From assembly GCA_019671005.1 (NCBI GenBank), contig CM033718.1, positions 3,906,001 through 3,970,000 on the forward strand: 64,000 nucleotides of DNA, in the 5' to 3' direction. The notes beneath the pieces were generated by a model. It was not told the DNA's origin, made no database searches, and worked only from the letters and a program-made list of their open reading frames with translations. Origin of the DNA: Hibiscus mutabilis (taxonomy: Eukaryota > Streptophyta > Magnoliopsida > Malvales > Malvaceae). Each line of letters starts with the position of its first letter. Position 1 is the first letter of the stretch. Below are positions 12,324 to 24,674 of this stretch, one piece after another. A program made the translations under genes and the position numbers.

Positions 12324-14223
12324 ATGCAGGCAAATCGATTCATATCGAGTTATCATCGACGGAATAAAATGGCACTAGCAGTTTCAGCTAAAGCCTTATT
12401 CGCTCAGAGCACTACTAATAAACCGAGATGGATGAGTACGGTAATAAGCTTCGGACACGGAAGCCAAGGGGCGTTGGGTCTACCCGATTCAGTGACGGGC
12501 CACGGAGGCGACGCTTACGAGCCCACCCGAGTCCTCGGCCTCCCTTCCGATATCACCAGCGTCAGCGCCGGTCATTATCACTCGCTCGCTATTGATTCTC
12601 GCGGTGGACTGTGGGCTTGGGGCCGCCACCAGGAATCCCAGCTGGGTCGTGATCCACTTGCCCCAAGGTCAGTTCAAGATGATCTCATTTACCCAAACTT
12701 AAATTTGGCGGGGAACTTTTTTTTTATTCCTAGTGGCGTGTTTATCATGTTAAAACTTGATTTACGTTGTTAGAGGGAACAAAAATTCAATCTAATTCTC
12801 TCGGGTGAGCGATATTTTGATATGTTGATTGAATAACTTCACCCGATAGGCAGATTTTTGTCCTGGATTTTCTTATGAAGAAGGGGCCTGCTTGTTTTGG
12901 TATAGTTAGTTATATGTGACAATCCAAGTGTGATTGTTGATGAACATTGAGTCTGACCACTAATCGTAATTCGAAATGGTTAACTCTTGATTGATTTTGA
13001 TTGTGAGCAGAGACTCATGGAATGCTCCAAAGAGAGTGGAAGGGTTGGATCATGTAAATGTTCGTGCTGCTTTCGCTTCCGTTGTTATTTCTGCTGCCAT
13101 TGGCAGTGATGGTTCAATGTGGGTATGGGGAAAGTCTATGCGGGGACAGCTCGGTCTCGGAAAGGGTATCATCGAGGCCATCGTACCTCGCAGGGTTGAA
13201 GCACTTGCCAGAGAAAAGATAGTCAAGGTGTGCTCTTAAATTCTTAAGGTAGATTAATCTAGCCCCTATGTTGACTTTGAGATTGAGCACTTATATCATT
13301 CTATTAGAAGGAAATCCCATGGTTGCATTTTCTTTGACAGGTTTCATTTGGTTGGGGGCATGCTCTTGCACTGACAGAGATGGAAAATTGTTCGGTTGGG
13401 GTTATTTAGCTGATGGTAGGATCGGAAATGTTGGGGAAGCTCTGGAGGCATCTGTGCTAGACTCAAATGCTAATATATTGATGAATGACAAACAGTTTTC
13501 AGGTTCAGGGTTGGGTGTTGCTGAGGAAATGGTTTTGGAAGGAATGGAGAAAGAGAAAGACATGCCAATCAGTTGGGAACCTCGATTGGTTGAAGAACTG
13601 CAAGGGGTTGAAGTCAAAGACATTGTTTGTGGGCTTGATCATTCCTTGGTCCTTTGTCGTAAGTAACAGTTTGTGTAGATTACATGATTTAACGCATGGG
13701 GTTGTTGGCATGCTTCTTTGTTAATCTTGAGTGTCGAATTTCAGGTAATGGCACCTTATTGAGCTCTGGAAGCAATGTGTATGGTCAGCTGGGGAGAGCC
13801 AAACTTGATATGGGATTCTTACCTGTTGATCTAACTGCCCATCCCGTGTCTATATCATCTGGACTTGGTCATTCTTTGGCAATTTGTGAGGTTTTATCAT
13901 CAGATGTCGAAGGAACAAGCATTTTCTCATGGGGGTGGAACCAATGTTCACAATTAGGTAGAGAAGGACCAGAGAATCTCCCGTTGATGATCGAGGGATG
14001 GGAAGGGGAAGCACCTATCTCAGTGTCGGGAGGACGGGTACATTCTACTGCTGTGACGTCTAACGGAGAGGTGTGGGTTTGGGGATGTGGTAAAAATGGC
14101 CGGCTTGGGTTAGGAAGTTCCAGCAACGAAGCTGAGCCAACCCTTCCTGATTGTTTGGAAGATTTCAAAGTTCTACAAGCAGTGTCAGGTTTTGATCATA
14201 ACCTGATGTTTGTAGATGAATGA
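12324..14223 (+). CDS. RCC1-repeat family protein, with an apparent frameshift in exon 3
   Basis: Four exons: 12324-12667, 13011-13227, 13341-13658 and 13745-14223, with GT-AG borders in matching phase. The product is a chain of RCC1 blades (GHYHSLAIDSRGGLWAWG, GSMWVWGKSMRGQLG, GEVWVWGCGKNGRLG), predicting a seven-blade propeller of about 465 residues. The N-terminus (MQANRFISSYHRR...) is basic and serine-rich, like a mitochondrial presequence. From memory the closest Arabidopsis relative is AT5G08710. Odd: exon 3 starts in the frame set by exon 2 and reads VSFGWGHALALT, but the continuation DGKLFGWG lies in another frame. At 13371-13382 the family would read ..ACA GAG GAT GGA.., here one base is missing. 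As written, translation stops after about 209 residues. This is either a true null allele or a base error. Confidence 0.85.
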
Positions 14224-15636
14224 TGTTACATTGTCACTAAAACGGTATTGGTGGGATGCTTTCGAGTAGAGCTTCAGTTTCTAACTAAAAATAAAGTGTG
14301 CAAAGAAAATACAAATTGAAAATTAGTTAGAAATAAAAGAAAGGTTTTCAAAAAAGGGATTTAATACTAAAAAATACGAAATAAAAGGAATTTAAAAAGA
14401 CTAAATTAAAACATATTATAGGTCAAATTAAAATAAAAGGACCAAATTGAGTTCTTTTAAAACCGGGTGTCTAGAGGAATAAAAGGACGAAGGGGTTTAA
14501 TGAATGTAATTTACCCATTTTGTTTTAAATCACATGGGTATAAAATCCAATTTCACAAACACTTCCTATGATTTTCTCTTTAAAATTTTTGGATCAAAAC
14601 CATGCATTCATCACATGTTCATCGTCAGTTCTTTTTAAAAATCATACTTTGATATAAAAAAAATATAAAATCACTTTTTTGGTGTTTTTTTCGATTAAAA
14701 GCTTAAAAATCTCATGAACACGTTTGAATGTTTTTTTTTTCAAAATGTTAGAAACATAAATATGAACAAGTAAAATAAAAATAATAAAAGAAGGAATATA
14801 TAAGGATTTGAAAGCTCGATTCTTGTATTTCCCCAAAACTTGTAGACCGACTCCTTTATAGATAGTGTAGCAAATGTTTACAATGCCGAGTGTGGTGGGT
14901 GGTGAAGTGAGTGGTCGATGAGCGGTGGATGTGAAGATTGCAATAGAATGAAGTCTATTTATAGGCTTCAAAAACCTTAAAACCCTAAAAATTCTAAAGC
15001 ATATTCCCTTTTTATGTTTGATATACATGGAAAGGTATCAAACCATATTTAATATAATCCTAAACAAATAGGGAAATATCTAATCTTGATTTTAATTACA
15101 AATAATCAATAAATCAATTGAAAATCCGTATTAAGATCAAATCCTGTATTGAACCCGTATACAGTTTTTCTGCCCGCGCTGTCTTCCGTAAAACAAGCAT
15201 ATCTTGAGCTCCTGACGTCCGATTGAGGCGTTTCAAGATGCGTTGGAAAGGTAACTGAAAGACAGTCAATACTTAAGAAGACATCCTGGCCTGAAAATAC
15301 TTGGATTCTATCGGAAATTTTCCATAAGTCCGTAGTGAGGAATCCTTTGCACATAACTTGACTTTCCATACTTGTCGAGCAGAATTTCTTGTAATCTTTC
15401 CATATCTAACATAATAATGATTTTGTGTGATCTTTTAGAATAACCCAAATGCCTTAATAATAATATAAAATAATAGAAATAATGTATATATATAATGGAC
15501 TGGATTTGAGCCTTTATTGAAATTGGACTCTTTATTTAAATAAATGGACTCTTTTTTTGATTTTTTTGGGTTTTGGATCTAATAAGTATATTATAAGTAA
15601 TAATAATATAATACTATAATATTATTAAATATTAAA

Positions 15637-15647
15637 TAATAATAATA

Positions 15648-15686
<39 letters not shown>
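15637..15686. repeat. (TAA)n microsatellite
   Basis: Near-perfect TAA/AAT run inside the inverted retroelement module; the partner copy has a shorter, broken version near 30190-30235. Confidence 0.9.
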
Positions 15687-15688
<2 letters not shown>

Positions 15689-15832
15689 GGAAATAAATAA
15701 TAAACAAAATAATAAAGGGGTGAAAATTTATTGACAACAGCTGCCCCTATTTGCTCATTCCATGAAACATGAATAGAGCAAAGAACAAAGGAAACTGATT
15801 TTCACCGATTGCAAACTCGTTGGTCATCAAAA

Positions 15833-16095
15833 CAAGGTTTTATTCTCTTCATGTCCGAACGGATAGGCATTGCTAAAAAATAAGGTTTTATTTTCCTCGT
15901 GCCCAAACGGATAGGCGAGTTTCATTCTCCTCATGCCTGAACGGATAGACGAGTTTCATTCTCCTTACGTCTGAACGGATAGGAGAGTTCTATTCTCCTT
16001 ACGCCTGAAAGGATAGGCGGCTTCTAATCTCTTTACGCCTGAAAAGATAGACGAGTTTTATTCTTCTCACGCCCGAACGGATAAACGGGTTTATG
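15833..16095 (-). repeat. Degenerate ~34-bp tandem array
   Basis: About seven units related to CCTATCCGTTCAGGCGTAAG on the minus strand, the same unit as the array at 29734-30072 but more decayed. It marks one end of the inverted module. Confidence 0.75.
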
Positions 16096-16798
16096 GCTAC
16101 TCAACTCGTGATGGACTCGCGCAATGAGTACCCCAGTAGAAAGGAAAGGAAATTGAAAGTGAGAGTGAGTCGTTCATGGCTGCTTTTCGTTGCTTATAAT
16201 CCCAAACCGTTGCAGCCAGCAGCGCATCCACAAAGAAGCTAACCCGAACATGTTCGCTCATTCACCCATCGGTAATGAAGAACAAAGCATTTGAAAAAGA
16301 GAAGACCATGAGTGCTCAAAATTCAAACAAGCATAGGAGACGCCCAAGGTTTGTTTTACGAAGAAGACACCCTACAAGATCATAAATTAACTTCCTATTT
16401 TCTCATTGTTTTTTTCCCCCCTCAAAGTAACATAAATTTGATAATTTTATAAACCCATACGGAATGGTTCAAGGGAAAGAGCCAAAAAAAAAAAACTAAT
16501 GGCATTTTCTTTCTCTTGGCTAGTAGGATTGTGATTGGACCACCAATTTGCAGCCATATTCCATTTTTTTTTAAAAAATATTTTCAGTTGGGACAAAAAA
16601 TTGAAGAAACCAGTGGTGTATATTCTCCTAAACCTTGTGTGGATCAGGAAACTCTCTTCTATTGATCAGTTTTCTTCTTCTATTGTATGCTCACCAATGT
16701 TTCTTCCTCTGCCTCAGAATAAACTAAGAAAAAGAAAGAGGCCAGAAATGTTTGATGACTGAACAAAAATTAGCAAAGGAATAATAAAATTCTCAAGT
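16096..16798. other. Upstream region of the NdhV-like gene
   Basis: No gene seen. The promoter and leader of the gene starting at 16799 must lie in the right part; no certain TATA box was found. Confidence 0.35.
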
Positions 16799-17795
16799 AT
16801 GAAAATGGCGATATTGGGAGCAACACCAATTGGCTTCTCAAGCTTTCCATCTTCTACTTCATATCTCAGTTCCAGCTCCAGACTCACCTCCTCTTCATTG
16901 CCTTCCACACTCTCAATGGTACTTTATTACGACTATATGCAACCATCTTTAAACAAGTGCTATTCATTAAGTTTGGACTTCAAATCTTGACTTCTTTTTG
17001 TCTGCAGGTTGTGGTCGGGAAATCGATTATTTCCCGCGGATGTGTCGCCTGTTCCGCTGTTCAAGAATCTTCTACTCCTACAGGTAGTTTTTCCAGTCTT
17101 ATTTGTGCATGTGAAAATCCTTCTGAACTTGATGTGTTGCTTTTCTGCTATATAGCCACTGCTGGAACAAACGCAACCACTCCTGCTGAAGCAAAACCAT
17201 CGGCCGCCGCCGCCGGTGGTGATAAGGAGGCAGCACCAAAAGCAGCTGCAGCAAAGCCCAAACCTGCTGCAAAGGCTCCTGCTAAACCATTGCCGGAGTT
17301 GATGGTGGAGGATGTCATCCCTTCATTGAAAACAATACTTGAAACTCAGGATGATGTCTCCGAAATCGAACTCACTTTCCAAGACAACAAGGTTTCTTTC
17401 TGCTCTATTTTCACTGCAAAACCAATCCATGTGAAATGAAACTTATCTGATGTGGTTTATTAATATCTTCAAACTTGGACAGTTGGAAGGTTCATTTCTG
17501 AAGGAGGGCTGTCCCTACTGGTTCTGGGCATTCTTCCCTGATGGAGTCCTTACAGGTATTACAATTAGGGTAAACTGAAAACTAAAAGTTCCATTACTGC
17601 AGTAATGATCTGATCATTTCATTTCCCCCTGTTTTCATAGGTCCAAAAGGCTTCTCCTTGTCTTCATACGGCTCAGGAGCAAGCACTGTGGAGCCTTTCC
17701 TCGTTGATGAGAAGAAAATTACAGCAAGGCACGTAGTTTTCTGGGTTGAAAAGCGTTTGGCAGCCCAAGGAATTATTCCTGTCTGGAAAGAATGA
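16799..17795 (+). CDS. ndhV: Chloroplast NDH complex subunit NdhV-like (DUF2996)
   Basis: Five exons: 16799-16918, 17008-17083, 17156-17391, 17483-17555 and 17641-17795; all borders are GT-AG and the phases close into 219 residues. The N-terminus is serine-rich (SSFPSSTSYLSSSSRL), typical of a chloroplast transit peptide. An Ala/Lys/Pro-rich linker (about residues 67-100) leads to the conserved domain: DVIPSLKTILETQDDVSEIEL, WFWAFFPDGVLTGPKGFS, STVEPFLVDEKKI, and the C-terminus GIIPVWKE. This matches my recollection of the DUF2996 family, which includes cyanobacterial and plant NdhV (Arabidopsis At2g04039), a stabilising, stroma-exposed subunit of the NDH-1 complex in cyclic electron flow. 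A second ATG two codons downstream (16805) could also serve. No lesions. Confidence 0.8.
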
Positions 17796-18261
17796 TGTAT
17801 ACCATATAAATATTGTCATGTAACTGCTCATTCGCATACAAAATTTTCCAATTCATTTCTGTTAGTAGAACTACTTGTATATAAATCCTCAAGCTGTAAT
17901 AAAAGATGGTTAAGAATGGCATTGCAGCTTTAATTTCCGAGTTAACAAAACAACTCTGGTTCATTTCAGCAGTCATTCACCGTAAAAGCACACATGATGA
18001 TGAAAACCTCAGTTTTATAAGAACAAAAGCTCACAAGTAATATAGCATTGTATGGCTTACGTAGCTCATAACATTTTCATCTAAATTACATGTCCAAGGA
18101 GCAGATGCCCTGGACCGTGTTTTACAGTAGATAACATCATGGCCCAAATAAGTATCATTTGATTCGAGTAACTAATGAACACATACAACAGGTACTTTGA
18201 GTGCAAAGTTCATAAAGTACTTCATAAGTCCACATCCGCATATGCCACACCTTGTCTGTAG
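17796..18261. other. Tail-to-tail 3' region between two genes
   Basis: The NdhV-like gene (plus) and the five-exon gene at 18262-21224 (minus) converge here. AATAAA-like signals lie on both strands, as expected for facing 3' ends. No extra gene is seen. Confidence 0.5.
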
Positions 18262-21224
18262 TTAGTTGTCCGTATTGGCATTTCGAATTGCATGACGAAG
18301 TTCAGCTAAGAAATCAATCTGTAAGCCAGATGAAGGTCCAGTAGTGTTTGTTGGGGACATCATCTGAGGAAAAATCAAGACAAATACACAAGGAAAGATT
18401 CCGTGAGATTTACAACAAGAAGAAGAAGAGGTGGAGAAGTAGGGTATGGAAGAATACCTGATGGGGAAGTCTGAAATTCCTCCAGGCTGAATCACTACTT
18501 CCAGAGTACAGAACTGGTCTTTCTGAAACAAGGAGAACCACAATAAGGCTAACCATCTATTGTGGTCCTTTAACTCATAAATGCATGACAATGGTAACAA
18601 GGTCAGACATAAGGCGAAACAGAAAAAAAATGAAAGGTTACACTCCCAAAAGCCCCTACGCAACAGAAATACATAGAACTGCTTACAGCCATAAAATCTA
18701 AAGGAAAGAGCAACTTTCAGCTTTGGTAGCCTTCTTTAACAGAAGGGTTGGGAGCTAGTGGAAATTATTTTAAGAAGATTAATAACCCATGCCTGGGATG
18801 AGGAGTCTTTGCATATATTTTAACAACAGAGTTTATACCAAATCAACGATTCATCCACTAGCATAGATCAATTCTTTCTGGTTTGTGCTGCAGCTTGAAT
18901 CAACTTATAACCCAAATTGATCCCCAATATTGTATATTCATTGGACATCTTCAATGATAATGTTGAAAGGCTAACAACCATGTTGATGCATCAAGTTTGT
19001 TTTTTATGTTAGTTTTGTTTCAAGTCTATGATGTTATTATTTAGTGTGTTACGTGATTAGCATACGACTCTTAGTAAGAGTTTTAGTATAACTATTATAC
19101 TAGAATAAGACTGCTATTAAGAGTTTTACTAGAGAAATACGCTACAAGAGGGTTTATTAGGATCAGTTTTTATTATTATTAAATTTAATAAAGTAGGTTG
19201 CTCGAAGGTCCAAGAACCTTCTTTTATCCCTCCCTGTTCAATTTTGTCTGCCATCTTTCAATTTTCTTAGCTATTCAGATTTCCCCCTCCAAATAATCAG
19301 AGCTTAATTAGATCCTAGAGTTTATATTAGAAACTACTTTTAAGCCATGGTAGGACATGCTAGAAAATGAGGAAGAAGAAATCAAGGCCAGCAAACAGAG
19401 TTGTCTGAGATGAGGTGCATGATTGAAGAATTGTTGCAGGTTGAACAATCTTGAAGCGACAGGGACATGTGCAAACCCAAATGGATATTCCAAAAACTGC
19501 ACACAATCATTTGGACCAGCCGGAAGGGGGTTTTGAAGGAGAATCTTATGGCGAGGCATATAACCCCTTTAATAATGCTAGACCTGCAAATTTGCAGCAA
19601 GAGGTGGATTGTACAAGCAGTTGTTGCACGCCCTAGAAGTCAGTGGTGGAGTGAAGATCCAAATGGATGATTTCCATGGGAACTTAAAGGCTGAAGATTA
19701 TTTGGACAGAGAAGCCACAGAAAAAAAATTGCGTGGAAACCAATGACTGAGTCTAGAAAAGTTCTATTTGCAAGACTGAAATTATAAGACACTGCACTTC
19801 AATGGTGGAAGAGAGTTGGGGTCCTTGGGGAACAGAGATCACATCAAGGAAAAGCCAAAAATCATTTGTTGGTAACTTATGTAAGGGAAGATGCGGAAAC
19901 AATTTCTGCCAGCAGAAAATTTTACCTGCTCAAAACAGAATGGTAAGTCAGTCTATCACTGAACTTAGGGATGGAAATGGGTGAGAAGAATGAGTTTTTG
20001 GCCAACCCGACATGGTCTACAGTGGAAGTGTAATAGAAACCAACAAAGGTGATGTAAGGAAGAATGAGTTGTGGGGTTAAACACAATCCAAATTTAGTAT
20101 GCACGACAAGAGGTGGAACTCATGTTCATTGTGGTTTCAAAGCATGTGATCCCATTATTGACAGTGGGAGTTTGGAAAATTATATCTCAAATTAGCTTCC
20201 GTACCTCATCCAATCACTAAAACTATACCATTCTTATCATGCAAATAATGTCACACTATGAGATTTGTTCCACAGGAAAGATCACCAAGCAAATCAAATC
20301 AAACTTAAAATGGGAAATTTTATAAGTTTCATATTCTTCCACTCACCAGAAAAATCAATAGATGTATCATGGTAGCGATGTAAGGCAGCTGCCCAACCTG
20401 CATTTGTAGAGATAAACGATGAATGTATATCAGCCATATGATTGCATGCATATATTTTTAAAAACATTTAAAACTTCTATCTAGCAAAGATAATACTTTT
20501 CAAACAAGAAAAGAAAAGAGGAAAGTGGATTTGAAACTAAGCCCCACCCCAACTACCCTTTAACCTTCACCACTTAACCAACCAGGAAAAGTTTTCCACG
20601 AAACTAATTAGGCTTCAACAAAAATACTCCAGTATCTGAACCGATAACAAAGCCACTACACTAACAAGGAACCAAAGAAGAAGAAACCCTTTCCAACCAT
20701 AAGTTGAATAATTCACCTAAATGTAAAGGTAAGAAAACCAATAACTCTAATTTCGCGGACGTAGTGGAATAACCAATGTTAGTGGAATTCAGAAACAAGG
20801 GCAGTCTTCTTAATAAAAGTATACAAAAATAATTCAAAGCAAGTGTGTAGAGACATCTTACGACTACTTAAAAGCCGAGAAGCATCACTTCGAGAACAGC
20901 CTTCTAAAGGTATTAAAGTAGGACGATGGTGGCCTTCATTCAGTATAGCGCTGATCCCAGCATCCGAAACCAGATTATTGTTTCTCAATGTGGCACCTAG
21001 GTTCTTCTCTGAATCATTCGCATAAACATAATTAGTCCAATGAAACCAATCGCCAAGGTTTAATTACAACTCAGTCTTCCAAATCAATCAAAATTACAAT
21101 CACTTTTTTTTAAAATGTGTGTAGATATATAAACCACCGGAAAAAATAATGATAATAATTGATGAAGATGCTGACCTCCACCCTTACGGCGGCCGAAAGA
21201 ACGGTTTCTGCAATTTTGAGGCAT
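18262..21224 (-). CDS. Unrecognised 137-residue plant protein, five exons
   Basis: I assembled this gene from short exons on the minus strand: 21224-21176, 21008-20862, 20397-20347, 18522-18458 and 18363-18262. Each border is GT-AG and the phases fit, giving 137 residues ending ..RNANTDN. The N-terminus MPQNCRNRSFGRRKGG is basic; the middle holds NNLVSDAGISAILNEG and LEGCSRSDASRLLSSRWAAA; the end holds LQIDFLAELRHAIRNA, possibly a helix. There is no signal peptide, membrane segment or catalytic motif, and I do not recognise the family. Support comes from consistent splicing phase and uniform composition; intron 3 (1.8 kb) carries a Ty3 relic. An N-terminal start further upstream is not excluded. 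Confidence 0.65.
18975..20260 (+). mobile_element. Decayed Ty3-type gag/protease relic in intron 3
   Basis: Around 19640-19720 the plus strand encodes a passage like VKIQMDDFHGNLKAEDYLD, similar to the start of the Ty3 gag domain, followed by stops and frame breaks. At 20120-20200 a DSGS-like fragment may be the protease site. Before it, 18975-19290 has LTR-like features. All frames are broken and I could not fix ends or target duplications. Confidence 0.5.
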
Positions 21225-21783
21225 AATTTATAAGAGAGGGAGAGAGGCGGAAACGGAAGAGGTGTAAATGAAAGAAAGTGGGAAAGGGGAATTTAGGGTT
21301 AAGAAGTTACCGTTGATTAGGAGGAGCGTAGCGTTTGATTGCAGGGGCGGCATCGGGTGCAGCGGGTGTCGGGTTTTCCAACATCATCCTCGCCTCTATT
21401 TTCCTTTACGCCACCGCGTACGTATGGCGGATTGCAGATTCTGAGCTTGATTCGCGATTTCGTCGCGGCTGGTAATTTAAGGCTGACTTTTGGTTCAAAG
21501 GCGTTTCGTTACATTTATTCGATTAACTCCTTACCAAAACGCACCGTTTACTACAATTACCTAATTCCCATACAACCCACCTAACCCAAGAAAAAAGAAT
21601 ACTTAAAAATCCGATATTTATTGTTTTCTTTTTATTTCAATCTTAAATTTCAACCATTTATTTTATTGGAATGAATAGCAGGTTTGGTAAAACTTTTAAT
21701 TTTAAAAGGTTTATATTAGCAGTTTTTTTTTTAAATTAGAGGTATAAAGACGCTTTTTGAAATTAAAGGTTTTGACAATCATT
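21225..21783. other. Promoter-side region of the unrecognised gene
   Basis: The GC-richer stretch to about 21470 probably holds the 5' leader and promoter of the minus-strand gene. The plus-strand open stretch 21339-21584 shows no family resemblance. The remainder is AT-rich. Confidence 0.4.
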
Positions 21784-22770
21784 TTACCTTTAATAATTAT
21801 AAAAAATCTCTAAATAATCTAAATTTAACATTTTCTATTTTAATTCTTCACCCTCACGTATTTACATTGTGACATTTGTAAATTAATATTTTTTGTTTTT
21901 TTTGTTTTTATTCTATTTGTATTTAAATTTAATAATTAATAAAATTGTATTAAAAATAATTATATAAATAATAAATTAATATATATATATACACTTCAAA
22001 TATGTTTAGTAATGTTATATTAAATTTTTTCATATCTAATTAATATTAGTAAATAAAAAATATTAATAACTAATAAATTATTCAAACAAGTATCAAATAT
22101 AATCATGTCCTTATATGTCATTTTGCTTGTTTAAATAATCAAACAATTATCAACTATCAGTTAATTTTACCAAACACTCTTAACAATCAGCTAATACAAT
22201 CCGCTACTCAAATCAGCTAATGCAATTAGCTATCAGTTATCAGTTAATGGCCATATTTGGCAATTAACGAATAGCTGATAGCAGATATCGAACTATATTA
22301 GTTGATAGCATTAGCTGATTTGACTAGTGGATTGCATTAGTTGATTGTATAAAAGTGTTTTGTAAAATTAATTGATAGCTGATAGTTGTTTGATTATTTG
22401 AACAAGCAAAATGACATATAAGGACACAATTATATTCAATATTTGTTTAAATAATTTATTAGTTATTAATATTTTTTATCTATTACTCTTAATTAAATTA
22501 TGAAAATTATTTTTTAATACAATTACTAAGCATATATAAAGGATGTATATATTAATTTTTTATTTATAAAATTATATTTTTAATATAATTCTAATAATTA
22601 TTAAGATTATATATATTAATTTTTATTTATAAAATTATATTTTGAATATAATTTTATTAATTATTAAATATATATATTTATTATTTATAAAATTATTTTT
22701 TTAATTTTATTAGTTATTCAAAAAAAATTATAATTATTAAGGACAAAATAGTCTTTATCTTAATACTTAT
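21784..22770. mobile_element. Large foldback (inverted-repeat) element
   Basis: Two long arms are reverse complements around a centre near 22252. The left arm has TGTCATTTTGCTTGTTTAAA, the right arm TTTGAACAAGCAAAATGACA; ATCAGCTAATGCAATTAGC faces GCATTAGCTGATTTGAC. Arm similarity extends about 400-450 bases each way to TTTAATAATTATAA on the left and TTATAATTATTAA on the right. It has no coding capacity. It is best read as a foldback MITE of unknown superfamily. Confidence 0.7.
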
Positions 22771-23265
22771 ATCTTCAAGGTTAAAATTTGTAGGAAGTTT
22801 CATGGTGTATCATGCTTACTTCTCTCTCCTTTAGTATTTATTTGTTAGCATTTTTATTTAGATGTAAATAGAAAGCTTAATATTGTTAAGAGGAAATGTG
22901 ATGACTTTTCTTCCACTCTCTCGTGGTTAAACTTGAAAGTATGAGTTTGTTCTTATAACATCTCAACTATGTTGTTTTGGTCCATATGTTATAATTTTAA
23001 CAATATAATTTTCATATAGAGTATATTGAAGAAATTTATATTAATACGGAATTATTGTAATTGAATTTAACTGTGTAGGACAAATTCTAATCTTTATCCT
23101 ATCTAGAGGGGAGAGGGAGAGGAAAGGGGACTCTAGAAGAAGGGAAAAGGTGTTTTAGCCTATGACTTAAGGAAATACAAGGGAACAAAGACAAGCAACT
23201 TGACCAACCGACCAAATGTGCTTACTTAATTCAACTGTGTACTTTTCTCTGACTACGAATTATGA
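22771..23265. other. Intergenic DNA, no gene seen
   Basis: Mixed AT-rich sequence with a purine-rich patch at 23105-23150. A phrase like AGGGAACAAAGACAAGCAA also occurs near 7810-7840, so part of it is dispersed repeat. Confidence 0.35.
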
Positions 23266-23480
23266 TATATATATTAGGGTTAGGATCCACTTACACAGTA
23301 TAAAACTTTTTAAGTTTTATACGATTTTTGGATCGTTGAATGGGAAAAATAGATGGTTGAGATTAACTCTTTAACTTTTTTTCCAAGTGATAATATTCAA
23401 ATATTCTACTGTTAATCTCAACCATTCGTTTTATCCATCTAACAATCTAAAAAAACGTGTAAAATTTAAAAATTTTGTTA
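23266..23480. mobile_element. MITE, relative of 11374-11600
   Basis: It shares the core TTTTTTTCCAAGTGATAAT and CTACTGTTAATCTCAACC with the element at 11374-11600. The left half TATAAAACTTTTTAAG is partly mirrored at the right end (CGTGTAAAATTTAAAA). It also adjoins a TA-rich tract. Confidence 0.5.
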
Positions 23481-24674
23481 TTTCGGTCTTTTAGTTTGGT
23501 CTCTGTATTTCATTCATCATTTTAGTCTCCCGTTACTCGTTAAAGGAATTGGCACGATCAAATAAAACATGGTCATGTGCTTAAATAAATACAAATATAA
23601 AAAATACAACAAAATTATAAAACTATTATCATAAAAATTTAAAATATCTGAAAATTAAAAAAAATCAGAATTTAATTTCAGAAATTCTATTTTCCTTTTA
23701 AAATTATTATCACCTATAATTTTTTTAAAAATTAAAAATTTACAAATTTATTAAAATTGAAAAAAAGAGTTTTAATGAGGCCCAATTACTTTAAAAAAGA
23801 AAAAGGAACCCTTGAAAATTTATGAAAAAAATATAAGACACATTTTCATATTCTCTACAATTTAACAATTTAGAGGATTTTTTATTTTATTATTTTTTAA
23901 AAAATAATTAAACATAATTTACATTTTAAAAGAATATGCAATTTGAAAGACTAAATAATTTTTTTATGTTTTTTAGAAATTTGTGACATTTTTTAATTTT
24001 AAATAAATATTTTATTTTTTAAGAATTTTCTAATGTCGAATCCGTAGTATAATTATCCATTGTATTGGGTCTTATTAGATTTTTTTAAGTTATCAACGAC
24101 AAGGGATTAAAATAATAGATAAAATGAGTGGTCCTAATAAAAAAGTAGATGATATTTATTTAAAAGTCTCGAGTTCTATTATTTTATCTGCAAAGTGTGT
24201 ACACATTGTCAAAATGGTTAATAATATATATAAATAGATACTTATTTTGACATCAATCCTATTATTTTCCCCAATTCTTCAATCTCTTCCCCTCAAAGGA
24301 AAAAATAAATAGTTTTGGGAATAAATTCTTTTGAAATAAATAATTATTTAATCAATTAAATGAATTCGTATATTTCTTTAAAATAATTATTTAAACTACG
24401 AACAAATAAAAATGGCCACTTTTTTATAAAAAAAAGTATCATTTATTTTAAATATATATTTAATGTAATCTTGTTTCAATCACACTTTTCTCTATTTGAT
24501 TTTTTTGGTAGTAGGGCCATATATTATTTAAATTTAAACTAATACTTTGGCCATGTTTAGCAATCAACGGATCTATTTGGTAAATAATTTTTTGAGTTAA
24601 AATTAAAGGTTTAAAGTATTTTAAGAGGTTTGACCAGTCAATTTGTCAATTTAGGTGTTTGGTAAATAGAGAAT
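23481..24674. other. AT-rich intergenic DNA
   Basis: Very AT-rich with long A and T runs. No gene, array or element end was supported. Confidence 0.4.

Larger units (their letters stand above)
14305..16095 (-). mobile_element. Retroelement-derived module, inverted copy of 29734-31519
   Basis: This 1.8-kb stretch is, on the minus strand, collinear with 29734-31519: a ~34-bp tandem array, an AT-rich (TAA)n part, a block starting ATGGAAAGTCAAGTTATG, the TATA-like palindrome CCTATTTATAGG, and a tail ending GTATTTTCTTT. In a 264-base block the two copies differ at about 22 positions. The embedded TATA box and low coding content suggest LTR or 3' untranslated retroelement sequence. It begins only about 80 bases past the RCC1 stop codon. 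I found no TG..CA ends or target duplication. Confidence 0.6.

Noticed and set aside
15106..15369. Conserved 87-codon open frame, also present at 30462-30731
   Set aside because: The two versions stay open, but of about 22 base differences roughly 17 change the amino acid and 5 do not, the ratio expected without selection; most are transitions as from cytosine deamination. It is retroelement DNA open by chance.
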